DNA from: Gibbula magus
Taxonomy: Eukaryota > Mollusca > Gastropoda > Trochida > Trochidae
Direction: 5' to 3'
NCBI GenBank assembly: GCA_936450465.1
Contig: OW388289.1
Span: 81,795,093-81,859,092 of the forward strand
DNA length: 64,000 nt
In this document: piece by piece, positions 36,910-48,644 of the stretch
How positions within the stretch are numbered: position 1 is the stretch's first letter
Layout: each line of letters opens with the position of its first letter
Notes under the pieces: generated by a model
Database searches by the model: none
The model's input: only the letters and a program-made list of their open reading frames with translations
Told to the model about the DNA's origin: nothing
Position numbers and translations under genes: made by a program

Positions 36910-37285
36910 TATACACTTCACTATCCCCTTAGGATGGTGATATAGAGAATTCATTAAAAGGTGAGCTGGAGAAATTTACTTAACTTTATTCTTTATGTCA
37001 ATGTTGTTCCTTATGGAGCCATTTGCTGGTAAAACCGAATATGAACATGTCTCTGACTTTCAGCTTTTTCTTAATTTCTTAAAGAATTTCATTTTTACTA
37101 CCATCAAGATCCTCACTTATTTCACCAAGCTTAATGCGGTCATGTTTTAGAAGAAGTCTTTGGTCTCCACAGAGTAAACTTCATTGTGTGTAGCCATTAA
37201 AGAAATGAGTTTCTATAATGGTTACTCTTCTTCGGTGTTGAAAGTGACGAGGGAATGATAAGCTTTGAAGTTTATTGTATGTGTT

Positions 37286-37532
37286 GGGGCAGCATAGAGC
37301 AGGTGTTAGCATGTTAGACTTCATTTCAAGAGGTCTGGGGTTTGAATCCTGCTCGGCAATTTGTCTGCTGTAGAAAACTGTTCTACATGCAGCAAGGTTT
37401 CAGTGGAATTATACATTGATATTTTGCAAAGTAACACCCATTCTTTGCTAGTTCGAGCCGATGCTTGCAGGTTTCATCACAACGCATAGCCACCATGATG
37501 TTGCTGCTTTCCTTGCTGTATCCAGCCTTGCC
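37286..37532 (+). mobile_element. Old SINE copy lacking its tail
   Basis: It has a diverged head (GCATAGAGCAGGTGTTAGCA, GGGGTTTGAATCCTG), the body pieces CTGTTCTACATGCAGCAAGG and CTAGTTCGAGCCGATGCTTG, and GCATAGCCACCATG. It fades out after about 37530. A short open frame here is SINE-derived. Confidence 0.75.
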
Positions 37533-38705
37533 CATTCTGTTGCTTGCTTTGATTCTCTATGGTTTTTCACTGTGTTGTTTAGGCCTTCACTTTCCTTGTG
37601 GAGCCCATCTCATTTTCTTCTTCTCTTCTGAAGAATATGTCCAATCCATGTTCATCTTCTCTGTACAGTCAGTTTTACAGCAGTACAACTTTTTTGCTTG
37701 GAATTTCATTCCTGATAAAATCAGATTTATTGAAAAGAATCAAAGCGAAACTTAATATCAGTGCTGTCTATGTACAGGTATGTTGATATAATAAACTTGC
37801 GAGATAATTTAAACCCTAGTGTTTATTTTGTAAGAGAATATACCCATGCATGAAATTTGAAAGAAAAAATTAAGATGACAACTAAAAGATGGATGGATGG
37901 ATAGATACTATTGTAAAACTCTGAATTGTTTTGCCATGACTATTCAAGCTGCACCGTTGTTGCTTATACAATTTTCCTATAAAATGACAGAACTAATTTC
38001 ACTCTAAATTGCTACATTGGTACTATGAAGCAAAACAGGCGGGGGAGGGGGAACTTGCAGGCTTGTTTGTAAGGGGGGGTTAACTTGCAAGCTTGTAGAT
38101 CCATATTGCTGAACATGCAAGAATAATAGATCTATTTTTACTTGCAAGAGAAATTTAATCAAAGCATATAATGTGCTGTGGTTCATGGAACTGACCCAAT
38201 CAATGGAGGAGGCACTCCAAGAAGCTTGGGAATTATGGTCGAGGTGAACTGTACAAAGAGCAGGAATAAGGTTGAGACCTCGTGCATTCCTCTCACCCTC
38301 TCGGTCAATTAGTCATCAATGCTTGTTGATTTGTCAGAAATCCAATCTCTCGGTAAATCCACCAATCAAATTGATCACCGTCAAACATTTGTTTGTGCCA
38401 CTCAGTTTTGCTAATTCGATATTGTACCAACATGATGTAAATGTCAGATTGAGGCTTGTGCTCTCCTCTGATTGGCTGATGCAAAGTTAGATTAGCCAAT
38501 TAGAGGATGGTTGAAAGGAGTCTGTAATGATGAGATGTTTGTGCTGATTGTTCCTCGTCTCTGTTTAGGTCCATGTAGTCCCCGATACAGTTTACACCTG
38601 GAGGTCATGTCACGCTATGTGAAGGTCGTATTGTAGATGCAAAGAACTTTGTTTGAAATGAGTAATATGTTGTAAGAAAGAATATTTAAAGAATATAACT
38701 TTTAT

Positions 38706-38765
38706 ATTTTGATTGCCTCTAATGGTTGCAACATTGTTCAAACACTGTTAAACCATCACTCACTT
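38706..38765 (+). mobile_element. Degenerate copy of the hairpin-tail element
   Basis: GCCTCTAATGGTTGCAACAT followed by ACACTGTTAAACCATCACTC resembles the tails at 2419 and 17969, but the stem is no longer paired and no duplication is visible. Confidence 0.5.
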
Positions 38766-40632
38766 AGTCTTTATTGTGAGAATTTTGGTGTATATGTGAA
38801 CTCTATTATCAGGTTTTCTTATGAATTCCACTTCTAAATGCCCTTCAAAGACTTAATGTTATTTAAAGTGTGCTCATATGTCAAAGTTTGCCTGAAGACT
38901 TATCTGCCATTAACAGTACGGAAATATTAAATGTGGGCTCTCATTTGACAAACAACAGTAGTAGAATTCCTGTATGTGGGTAATTGGGAAACTAATACCT
39001 GAGAGACTTGTAATCTGAAGATTGTTAACTTTCACTTTGATTAATTTGATAAAGAAAGATGATAAGAACTGTATCTTGGCTTTAAACAGGATTGATGTAT
39101 GTTGAAAATAGTGGAAGAGGCAATGTCCAAAGAAACTAATTAGAAAAAAATTGATATTCTAAATAATATCATATGACATATATAGTGAATTAGAAAGTTC
39201 CAGTTTGTTTGACAGATGTTCAGAAGTTGTTTGTTCAGCTAGTATTTGATAACAGGTTTCAATAATTCTTCATAATTAATATAAAGACAGAAGATGCCAT
39301 CAACAACAGATAGCAGAAACGTATACACCATCTAATTCTTCCCAATGTTCCACACTGTGTTTTATGCAATTCTTCTCTTCCTTGCATTTGTTGCATTATA
39401 CATGATATATATGATATATTTGGTGTATATGGTTTATGCTGTATACATGGTGTTCATGTAATACATGATATATATGATGTACATGTTATATCTGGGAGAA
39501 CTGGAATTCTTCAGTTAACCTTTTACCTGCAGATCCCAGAATATCTTGAGTCAGTAGCAAATCTTTGATTATTTCCTTTAGTTGATTACTGTAAACTGGT
39601 CAATCAGAATGGTTGACACATTAAATGCACTTTATGAAACTAGATATTTCTTTTATATTCAAGAGATTCTTTAATAAATTTTGTGGTTACGTTTTTTGTC
39701 GAGAATCCAGATTCTTTATTCTCTTAAACGACACACAACGTTGGTACCTGAGCAATATTGCATAGTGAATTAAAGATACGTATTATACATACCAACAACA
39801 AAAGGTTACTCTGACATTGCTTCTAAGTAACAAGTCTGGAGCTCTAAACGTTTCCTACCCAATACAGTTTAATGGAGTCAGTCATCGTTATATCTTACTT
39901 ACCACCATCATTGGTACATATAATGGATGTGTCTGTGCAAAAATTGTCCTGTCTTCTTGATTGAACTAGCTGTGTCATATACTGTCCAACCTGTTTGGTT
40001 AATAATTGATGAACCCCTCTTTCAGGTAAATACCAAATTTGATTATATACTTGGCCGCCGATCCATTTTGATTATGATATTATAATAATGAATTCTCTTA
40101 AGGAAAGTCACTGAACTTAAGTTCTTAACTTAGTAATAAATTCAGATTTTTAACCCCTAGATGAAACTGAAGGGGATTAATGTTGTTGTGCAGTCTGTCC
40201 TGAAAAGAGTACCTTAAATTTGTTTTGAAATAAACTCCTACCACAGTTTTTTATCAATCTTTCTGACTTTACACATGCAGTGGACATCAGTGATACGCAT
40301 GTGCTATTTTGGAGCAAAACAGGTGAAAATTGTCAGACTAACTGCCTTTGTCTTAGAGCGCTTGTCGTTACAAAATCCAATTGACAGTACCTGTGTTTTG
40401 AAATCAACTCCTCCCACAGTTATTTTTCACTCTTTGTGAAACTTTACACATGCTTTGGATATACATCGATGATATGTAAAAGTAAAATCAAATGAAAAAA
40501 CTAATTAGATATTAACATCAAGTGCTGTAGGAAAAAATACTGGATAAGAATCTAAAAAATAAAAAGTTGCAGAATATCAAAGCAGATGAATGTGTGCCTC
40601 TTATAGAAAACTGTGAGAAGTCATTGAATTAA

Positions 40633-40713
40633 TTAACCCTTTCACCACTAAGAACCCTGAACGCTAATACGTTTTCTGGCCTCTGTAGAGGCCTGTAGGG
40701 GTGAAACGGTTAA
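40633..40713. mobile_element. 73-bp TTAA-flanked piggyBac-like mini-element
   Basis: TTAA at 40633-40636 and 40710-40713 flanks inverted ends CCCTTTCACCACTA and TAGGGGTGAAACGG (12 of 14 paired). A TTAA target with CCC-starting inverted repeats is the piggyBac hallmark. The interior is only about 45 bp, with a GAGGCC/GGCCTC-type small hairpin. Confidence 0.65.
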
Positions 40714-43281
40714 GTTCACAGAAACTATATCAAAAACAAGTATTTAGAAGGATGTGACTCAGATATTGGCACCAGCTTGATTACATTGGTGATAATTAAA
40801 TCAATGGAAATGTATGTCTTAAAATATTTATTTGAATTGTCCATTTGCATAATTTAAGAACTATTTGGTTTTGTTTAGATTTGACAGTAGTATTTTTAAA
40901 ATGATAAAATCACCTACATTTTTGCATTTTGAAGTCACCTTGAAACATACACAATTAGTGGAATAGCAAGTGAAATGACCTGATGCATTTGTCTAGTCTA
41001 CTGGAGAACCATTTACTTTCATCTAGATTCTACACTATGTTACACTTTATCATCAAGTCACCTGAAACACACATAATTAGCAGAATATCAGAAAAACGTC
41101 AGGTGGTAGACTAAATTTAAGATCCTCTCTCTTTTTTTTTTACGAGATGTTTATCGCCAAGTCAGCATATCATGTTTGTAGTTTTATTAGCTTGTTTGGA
41201 AGCAAGGTGATCATTTTATTCATCAGAGTAATTCAACACTGTGCGACCTTGAGGCTGAGTCGCGTGTACACTAATTACCAGCTCTGTTTGTTCATGTTGC
41301 TGTCAGATCGAGTGCTGAATTCTGGAAATATTACAAATCATGCCAAAATTTCATCAATGCCTCTGCTCATTTGTTTGTTTCAATTATTATCTTGGCTTTA
41401 AATCATGCAACACATGTAGCAATTTTTGGTCAAGCTGAAAGCATCTCATGTGCGATGTTCCTTGTAGTTGTTCGTTTGATTTAAATCTTGTGGAGTTGTT
41501 GCCATGGTTATAACCACCATGGTTCCAAAATAAGTGTTCTATGATTGAAGTCTCTGATAACAGTCTTATAAAAACCCATGACTACTTTCCATTGTTGTGG
41601 ACAACATCATTTGTCTTCTTCAGATTAATTTATTCGTTTGACCTTGGACTTAGTTTGCCTCAGATTAAATATTTTTGGCTTGTGATGTTTTCCATCTCAT
41701 TGATTAAAATGTTTGTTGCTGGACCTTGCTCCAAAGTTTGTTATTTGACATTCTAAGGTTTACAATAATGGGAAGTCTTCTCCACATGAGTTATGGATGT
41801 TATACATTTCATCTATGATATATCTCCACTGCAAAAACGATACAGTAGATGCAATATGACAATCTAGCTGAAGCTATTATGGGTGTCAAAGTACAATACA
41901 TTACAGTTCCATATTTTGGTCTAAGAAATAAACCATTGAAGAAGTAAAACATTCAATTTCAGGTCTAAATCATTAGAAATCTAACTTTAATATGAAGCTT
42001 CAAATGATGTCACTAATATCTTCAAAAATATTTTTTTTTTGTCATTGACGTCTGTCTTATATTTGCAAGAGAACTAAAGAATTAGACACAAGGGAGAAGT
42101 CCATTAGCAACGTTAGAAAGAGGTGTAAACAATTAGAACACGAACCAACAAATTATCAAGTAAACTAACATTAGCATGAGCACTGAAATACAGTTTATTT
42201 GCATTAGCCATATTCAGTCACATAGCTTTCATCATCAAGCTTGCAAGGAATGCTGGGTAATTAGGGAGAGGATATCAGCAGAATCTGGCTAATCTCCCAC
42301 GAGAGATTAGGGTTCCTTTAGCGTCAGTGCATGATCCTGTCCGGTTGACATGGACACCAGAACTCTGGCACCAGGGGATACACAGCATAATGGTATTGCT
42401 TATACAGAATATTGGTGGCAGTTGTAGCTTTATCAGGAGATATATAATATTGGTATTGGGTATACTGAGGTGGTATTGGTTATAGCTTTAGTAGGGATTT
42501 ATAACATGACAGAAATAGCTATAGAAGAATATATTAAGAGCAAAGATTCTGGTTTATTGTTGATGTTCTTTAAATGAAATGCATCTTCTCTTTTTCCTAT
42601 TGTTCACTTATGCATATGACAAAATATGCAAATGTGTTTTAATGCTTGGTTAGGTATTAGATATTCGTGGAGACCTAATAAAGTCCACATTGAATCCAAA
42701 GAAACCCTTTTCCAGTAAGAGCTCCCTTAGTCAGCAGGAATATTCTGGCTCATAGACTTTGTTAATTATCCTACTAGTCATTCTGAACTTAACCTTCACA
42801 ATGATTTGGAAAGTGATTCTTTTTTGTGTGAGAACTATTAAAGATATAACAAACATCTGCCATCTAAAAAGCGAAAAAAATTTAACATATGTCGCTATGT
42901 TTGTGATGATGCTGCATTGTATCCAAATGTTGAGAATAGGATAGTCCAGGGTATATGATTTTCTACAGATTAGCTTGTTTAGCGTCAAAGATGTATTTAA
43001 GATATACCAAAGGTCAGTCCTTTGACAGTTGATTTAGTTATAAACATACCCATATCCAGGATATATAATTCAAATCAGTGATAAAGACAACATAATTATT
43101 GGTGTAAACATTTCCTCTGGATTGTGGTGCTCATACCTCAACAACAAGAGAGATATGCAAAAGAGAAAGAACATTTGTTTTTAGCAGTATGTATTTTTTA
43201 CTCCCCCGAGTTACCTCCCCTGGTTACATAACTATTTTCATCTTGATTATCTCTGTTGACTGTGTGTGTTTGTATCCACAG

Positions 43282-43394
43282 AACCTGTGTCAATGGAGCT
43301 GCCATCCACGAGCGAAAGAAAGTCAAGCATGGAGATCGAATCCTCTGGGGAAACAATCACTTCTTCAGACTTAACTGCCCTCGACCTACTAACA
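43282..43394 (+). CDS. KIF13: Kinesin-3 KIF13-type, exon 2 (C-terminal half of FHA domain)
   Basis: Read in the phase set by the previous exon, this encodes TCVNGAAIHERKKVKHGDRI followed by LWGNNHFFRLNCPRPTN. The VNG, HGDRILWGNNHFFRLN block is the diagnostic second half of the kinesin-3 FHA domain and is nearly identical to the vertebrate KIF13A form as I know it. The acceptor is GTATCCACAG and the donor AACA|GTGAGT. The exon enters in phase 2 and leaves in phase 1. Another reading frame through the exon is open for about 100 codons but ignores the donor and runs into an ATC microsatellite, so it is not the coding frame. The intron before it is 15.3 kb. Confidence 0.9.
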
Positions 43395-43403
43395 GTGAGT
43401 AAT

Positions 43404-43432
43404 AATCATCATCATCATCATTATCATCATCT
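43404..43432. repeat. ATC microsatellite next to the exon 2 donor
   Basis: About eight ATC/ATT units begin 10 bp after the donor at 43394. Read in a wrong frame they give a run of His codons. Confidence 0.85.
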
Positions 43433-43529
43433 CATTTCGATTTCTCTCACAAGTAACATGTCACCTTTGTCTAGATCTGCTATCAAGAACTCTTTACCTA
43501 TACATTTAGGTGTGGGGCCAACACTAGCA

Positions 43530-43720
43530 GTTACCGCAATTGTCGCCTGTAGGGAAATGTCCTACATGCAGTAATATTTGGGTGCAATATTTCACTGAAT
43601 TTTAGTACTATTTTATCCATGGTTCATTTGTTCCAGCCAATGCTTTCAGGTTTCATCAAAATAGATAGCGACTTTCTCCCTGCAATAATAATGCTTTTGT
43701 AAGGGTTATTAAACTCCACA
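43530..43720 (+). mobile_element. Decayed SINE body without head
   Basis: The pieces GTCCTACATGCAGTAATATT, TTGGGTGCAATATTTCACTG, CCATGGTTCATTTGTTCCAG, GACTTTCTCCCTGCAATAAT and GGGTTATTAAACTCC follow the SINE order with many substitutions. The tRNA-like head is lost. Confidence 0.7.
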
Positions 43721-45165
43721 ATAATATACTGTTTGAAGTGAAAGAAATGTAATCACAAAACTACTGGTATGCAAGATACTGACTGAGATATGCCTGTATG
43801 AATTTATTCTTCATCATGAATATTGGTAATCTTATTGACTTGAATGCTAATAGGATGATTCTAAGTGAAAGTTGTACCAATTATCCTTCATTATACACAG
43901 CGATGAAACATGCAGGAGGAAGAGAACTCAGATTCCCTAATTAAGTCGGTCAAATTGCACTTCCAAAGAAAATCTCTCGTCATAATCTTACTCTTGGTAA
44001 TGGGACCTCCGAAGTCCTGGAGCCCATAATTGCTCATTGACAAATCAGTTAAACTGTCAGACATGCACATGAGAGCTTCGATTTGTCAACGGTCAGGCAG
44101 GGGATATTGGAGGAATGACCTTGAAGCTTTACAGTGTATGCAAGTTCATCTAGTTCTGCAATCTATTATTTGGAGATTGTTTGATAGTTTGATTGAGTTG
44201 TATTAAGAGGGAAAGGAAAAGTAAACTTGCTGTAGTGTAGGATTTCAGTTGTTATTTGTTGTGCAGAGGATGCTGGGAGTATAAGGGTTATGTGACCCTT
44301 TGAGTTTACATAGCTCTTGAACATGGTATGTTATGTTTGTTCCAGGTCCATCTAAAAGGATTGCACTGTGGTTTAGATTAGGATTTTCATTTGTCATTAG
44401 TCATGGTATTCTTGAAGTAGACTAATAAAAAAAACAACCCATACTTTATCAAACCTAAGTCTGTTAATTCCAGGTAATTGGCTTCTAGAAATAAGACTTG
44501 ATTCTCGCTGTACCTGACCCAGACTTGAATATCCTATTCCCAGCCCAACTTCAGTTACACAGAGCCATGATGCCAACAGGACATTGACAACAGCTTTGAC
44601 CAGCGTTCTTCTCTTACAGGAAGTTGATATCCATACTGTATTTCATATCCACAAAACCCAGTTTTCAACCCTCAGATTAACACTGATTACAACTTTAGTC
44701 AGTCACATGACAAGCCAGTCTCTTGTTACAGAACTTAGTTTCTTCCAAGTCCTAAGTATCCTGACTCAAACAGATCTCTTGAGCTGGAGAAGATCACTGC
44801 TGAATTATGTATCTCATGGTTGCCCTTCATTCCCTAGATCCACAGAACCCAACTTGACAATAAACCCAACTCAAGCATTGACCATAATGACTGTACTGAA
44901 ATGTATCACCTATTCTGTACATCAGGGTTCACAATATTCTGAACAACAATATGAGCAGTGAATGAAATAAAGCCTGTTCTGTAGCTCTGATTCTTGTAAC
45001 ATTTGGTCTTGGATGTTAACGTTTTGGGGTTCTTCTTATACTTTGCCATTTAAATTGACAGAAGAACACTGGGCTGTCTACTTTTCAAGTTTATTTCATA
45101 CACACACTAATAAGAATCCTACCGTCCTCTGTATCACATATAAAACATTTCCCCTTCGACTGTAG

Positions 45166-45309
45166 GTCCTCAGAACCCCGAGTCTAACACGGAGCAGAAC
45201 ATCGACTACAACTTTGCACAGCAGGAGCTGATGATGCAGGAGCTGTGTGACGACCCCATACAGGAGGCCATCGACGCCATCGAGAAGCAGCACGAGGAGG
45301 ACAAACAAG
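45166..45309 (+). CDS. KIF13: Kinesin-3 KIF13-type, exon 3 (post-FHA stalk)
   Basis: The exon encodes about 48 residues, from SPQNPESNTEQNIDYNFAQQ through ELMMQELCDDPIQEAIDAI to EKQHEEDKQ. The pattern (D)(Y/F)FAQ-E-M, then DDP-Q, then EQHEE-K is that of the KIF13 stalk immediately after the FHA domain. The C-terminal half is charged and likely helical. The acceptor is TTCGACTGTAG and the donor ACAAG|GTAGGT; phases 1 in and 1 out keep one frame. Codons are clearly GC-richer than the flanks. The last bases of the exon belong to the first copy of a degenerate ~83-bp tandem repeat that continues into the intron. Confidence 0.88.
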
Positions 45310-45541
45310 GTAGGTTCCAAAACTTTACATTTATTTCTGTTTGAAATAAGGAAACAGTTGATGGAACATGAGGACTTACTATGAAGATAGTCTTGAAAAA
45401 CTTTCCCTTTGAAATTTATCTCTATTTGAAATGAGGAAACAGTTGAAGTACCATGAGGGGACAAACAGAGTAGACTCGAAAAACTTTCCCTTTGAGATTT
45501 AGATCTCGAACTGCGGAAACAGTTTATGTCACAAGGAGGAG
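45294..45541. repeat. Degenerate ~83-bp tandem repeat, 3 units, first overlapping the exon 3 end
   Basis: Unit 1 includes the exon end GGACAAACAAG and donor. Units 2 and 3 begin near 45375 and 45457 (GGGGACAAACAGAGTAGA). All three then carry AAAACTTT(C/A)C and GGAAACAGTT followed by AACATG, ACCATG or TCACAAG pieces. Confidence 0.72.
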
Positions 45542-46608
45542 TTTGACTATCATTTTAACCTGTCACCTGGCTGACGGTGTTACACAAGGTTAACATTTTT
45601 CACCCATATCATTTCATAGCATCCAAGAGAAGAACTCAACTTCCTTGAACAGTTAGGACCATGGAAGCCTATAAGAAGTTTGTCTCTCACATAGTAAAAC
45701 CTACTAACAAGCAGACTGGAAGATGTATGGTCCATGCCCTCCTGGGTTGGCTCTGACACTATGATGGACAATGAAATGGTCGCAGGCAGCATAAAACATG
45801 AGGCAATCTTGCACCCTATGATTAAAGCTGTTAAACCTGGAGACAGGCTGTATTGAAAGCAGTAAAAGATACCCTCCTTGGACACTTACTTCCTGACACT
45901 CATATTTGAATAGCATTCATTTCCATTCTCAATTGTCAACGGAAACCTAGCTCAGAGACAGACACAAAATTGCAGGGGTCGTTGATGAATGACAAAAAGT
46001 AACTTTGTCCAACTTTCACTTCTGTGAATCTCTGAAACTTTTCTTCTTTACTATGTCATTTGTCAAGCCTGAAGTCAGATACTGAGAAGCTTGATATAGG
46101 AGTGTTTCTCACAATACCTATATAGGAGAGTTTTTTAGTTTGTTATCGTAAACACATCAATATGTTTTCAAAAATATATATTTAATATACATGATGTTTC
46201 ACCATTTGAATTCACTCTGAATATATACAAATGTCATGTGTTCAAACCTTTGGCTATTTGCACCAAGAAATTTTGTTCTTTCTTGACATTGAGTCCGATA
46301 CCTATGTGATCTTCACCTGCTTTCTGTGTCTTATGCCATAGGAGCATGAAATACCAGAAAATAAACTTGAATGCTTCTGACAAAATAATTTATCTACAAT
46401 GTCTCTGTAACTATAAATAATTCTCAACATTGAATCATTTGTTTCAATAAACACCCATGTACTACATCTGTTATTAGTCATTTGTACTGTAACCTTTTAA
46501 ATAACAATTGTCAAATACCAGATTTTTAAAGAAAGCAATCCAGACAATTCCTCCAGTCATGCTGAAATTCCAAGAAGGTCGTCTATCTAGCGTTTCACAG
46601 TTTTCACT

Positions 46609-46890
46609 GGGGGCTAGATAGAGAAGATTCTTCTTTGGATCAGAAGGTCCACGGTTTAGATCCTGCCAAGGGCTTGGCAACTTAATTTGTTGGTTTTTGG
46701 GAATTCTTCTACATGCAGAAAAGTTGAGTGCAATGCTAAATTATTCCACTAGTTGTTTGCAGGTTCCAGCCAATGCTGGCAGGTTTCACTGCAATGCATA
46801 GCCACAATGTGTTGCAGGCTCACTTTGCAATAATACCAGCCATAATTAAGATACTCTTGCTGTGACATCCCAAATCACCTCACTTCGCCT
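46609..46890 (+). mobile_element. Old SINE copy, full span but diverged
   Basis: It carries a recognisable remnant of the head (GGATCAGAAGGTCCACGGTT, GATCCTGCCAAGGGC), the body (CTTCTACATGCAGAAAAGTT, GGTTCCAGCCAATGCTGGCA, GCATAGCCACAATG) and the tail ACATCCCAAATCACCTCACT. Both Pol III boxes are degraded. Confidence 0.75.
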
Positions 46891-47503
46891 CAATATTCAC
46901 TATCCTCCCCAACCTGAAATCAAGGAGTGATCACTCCATTCTTGACTGTAAAATTTTCAATTGCAATTGTCAAATACTAGGCAAAAAGTCAGACAATTCC
47001 TCAGGCCACGCTCGTTATCATTTCAATACTTAAGACTGACATTTCAAGAACTTCAGATCCAGTCATCATCGTCTGGTCGATGCTGATGATTGTTAGAAGC
47101 CGACAATCATACCCACACTGATCGCTCTCCACTCTCCTCCACCATTTACAGATACCGGAGCTAAAAAGCCTGAAGACATTTGTCATTTGAATTATCTCAA
47201 ATATTTACGAGTGCTCTCATTAACTCTTAAGATTTTAATCATACGGTCATCATAACTTCATAACAAGTTTCATGAATGTATGATTTATGTGACATTCAAC
47301 ACCACATTAAGCTCAAGCAGTCTAACGCCATCTACTTTGATGTAGGAATCCACCAGACAAGTGGGTTAAAGTTTGTTGTGATTGACAAGCCCATATTTTT
47401 AAAATACTTAAAGTACTGGTTAGGTCACCCTAACTTCCAGGAGGAGCCATCATTGAATGGTTCTACCGAACAAACATGTCTCTGTGTATCTTCATTGTTA
47501 AAT

Positions 47504-47548
47504 GGGGACGGGATAGCGCAGACGTTAGCACATTCTGCATTGGATTAA
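47504..47548 (+). mobile_element. SINE head fragment
   Basis: GGGGACGGGATAGCGCAGAC followed by GTTAGCACATTCTGCATTGG is the first ~45 bp of the SINE, including the A box, with nothing recognisable downstream. Confidence 0.6.
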
Positions 47549-48613
47549 AAAGAATTAAGACAGCATTTAAGCTCCAGTTATAAATTGTCACAGCTTCCCA
47601 AAATGCCTGACACATATTTAATACTTTTCTAATGTAAATGAATGCTAATCTTTTAAAAATTTGACAAAGATGTAAGGCTAAGAAGAGAGGAATGATTGGA
47701 TGTGTCATTCAACTTCGCTGTAATTTTATATAATTGTAGAGAATGAAAACAGCAGGATAATATCAAGCATACACTCTTCTCAAGTCTTGAATGTTGTTCG
47801 ACAACATTTGACACAAAAAACAATTTTAACTTCTCCCCAATGTTCACTAGCTTCCAAGAAGAAGGAATTTACACTTATATCTACTCAAAGGATGATTGTT
47901 CATCAAAAGACATTTCAAAGGTAAATTTATTAAAGAATCAGGTACTATATGTACTCAAACAGGCCAGTTCAATCATGCTTGTCAATCAAAGAAACGATCA
48001 TAGGTCAATGAAAATAATGACAATGTTTCTTTCTGCAGAACAAAATCTTTTAGACATTTGGCTGAAGTATATTTCAACTGTCAGATAAATTCTTTTCCAA
48101 CTAATATTGACAGACTGAACCAAAATTGTCTAGCATCTTCTGTTTTTAAATGACTGTTTATAGATTGTAGCACTATTTTAAAAGCAGTTTTGAAAGGTTG
48201 TGGCTGATTTTAACAGTAGAGTAAGAAAAACATGACAATCAGAAACCATTTGGTTGGCAGTCTATGATTTATAGAGAGTGCTCTCCCTTAGGTCACCATA
48301 ACCTTCATATTAAAGAAACAGTATGTTCACATTTAAGAAATGAGGCGATTTGAAAGCAATTGGACATCAAGCGATCTCGTTCCTAATGTGATAAGAAACC
48401 AGCCTACTTATATTGCTTCATGAATTATGCAATCTGCGTCTCAATTGCTACTAGCTGATTTCAACAAAAACATTGCAATACGCAACAATTCAAGATTACT
48501 TTCTTTGTGATATCTGCAGATGCTTCTCTAACTGCTTTCATTTTTATGTCCTGAAACTATTCCCTTTATGTTTTTCTTTCCAAGCAAGAGAACCTGAATC
48601 TCAAAAACACATG

Positions 48614-48644
48614 CATATATATATATATATATACACACACACAC
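48614..48644. repeat. TA/CA microsatellite
   Basis: A TA run passes directly into a CA run (ATATATATACACACACACAC). Confidence 0.9.

Larger units (their letters stand above)
28005..43281 (+). other. KIF13 intron between the two FHA exons (15.3 kb)
   Basis: GT-AG intron (GTGAGT ... ATCCACAG) splitting the FHA domain. It holds a palindromic MITE 49 bp after the donor, SINE copies at 29853 and 37286, a GTCCGTCCGT-type element at 29609, the 35-bp satellite array at 31468-32764, a foldback at 35350, a hAT-like MITE at 36713 and a TTAA-flanked mini-element at 40637. Moderately GC-rich single-copy patches near 29100-29280, 38240-38560 and 42240-42370 could be conserved noncoding sequence, but nothing in them is diagnostic. 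Confidence 0.75.
43395..45165 (+). other. KIF13 intron after exon 2 (1.8 kb)
   Basis: GT-AG intron. It begins with an ATC/ATT microsatellite (about 43404-43432), then a decayed SINE body (43530-43720). A stretch at 44530-44900 holds three weak echoes of the sequence of exon 3. The last ~150 bp before the acceptor resemble 51521-51670 in a later intron. Confidence 0.7.

Noticed and set aside
37465..37786. Hydrophobic 96-codon frame resembling a membrane protein
   Set aside because: It starts inside a decayed SINE and continues into pyrimidine-rich intron; hydrophobicity follows from the T/C composition.
44584..44961. 125-codon plus-strand open frame
   Set aside because: It has no recognisable domain or splice support and lies in an intron made of degenerate repeats.
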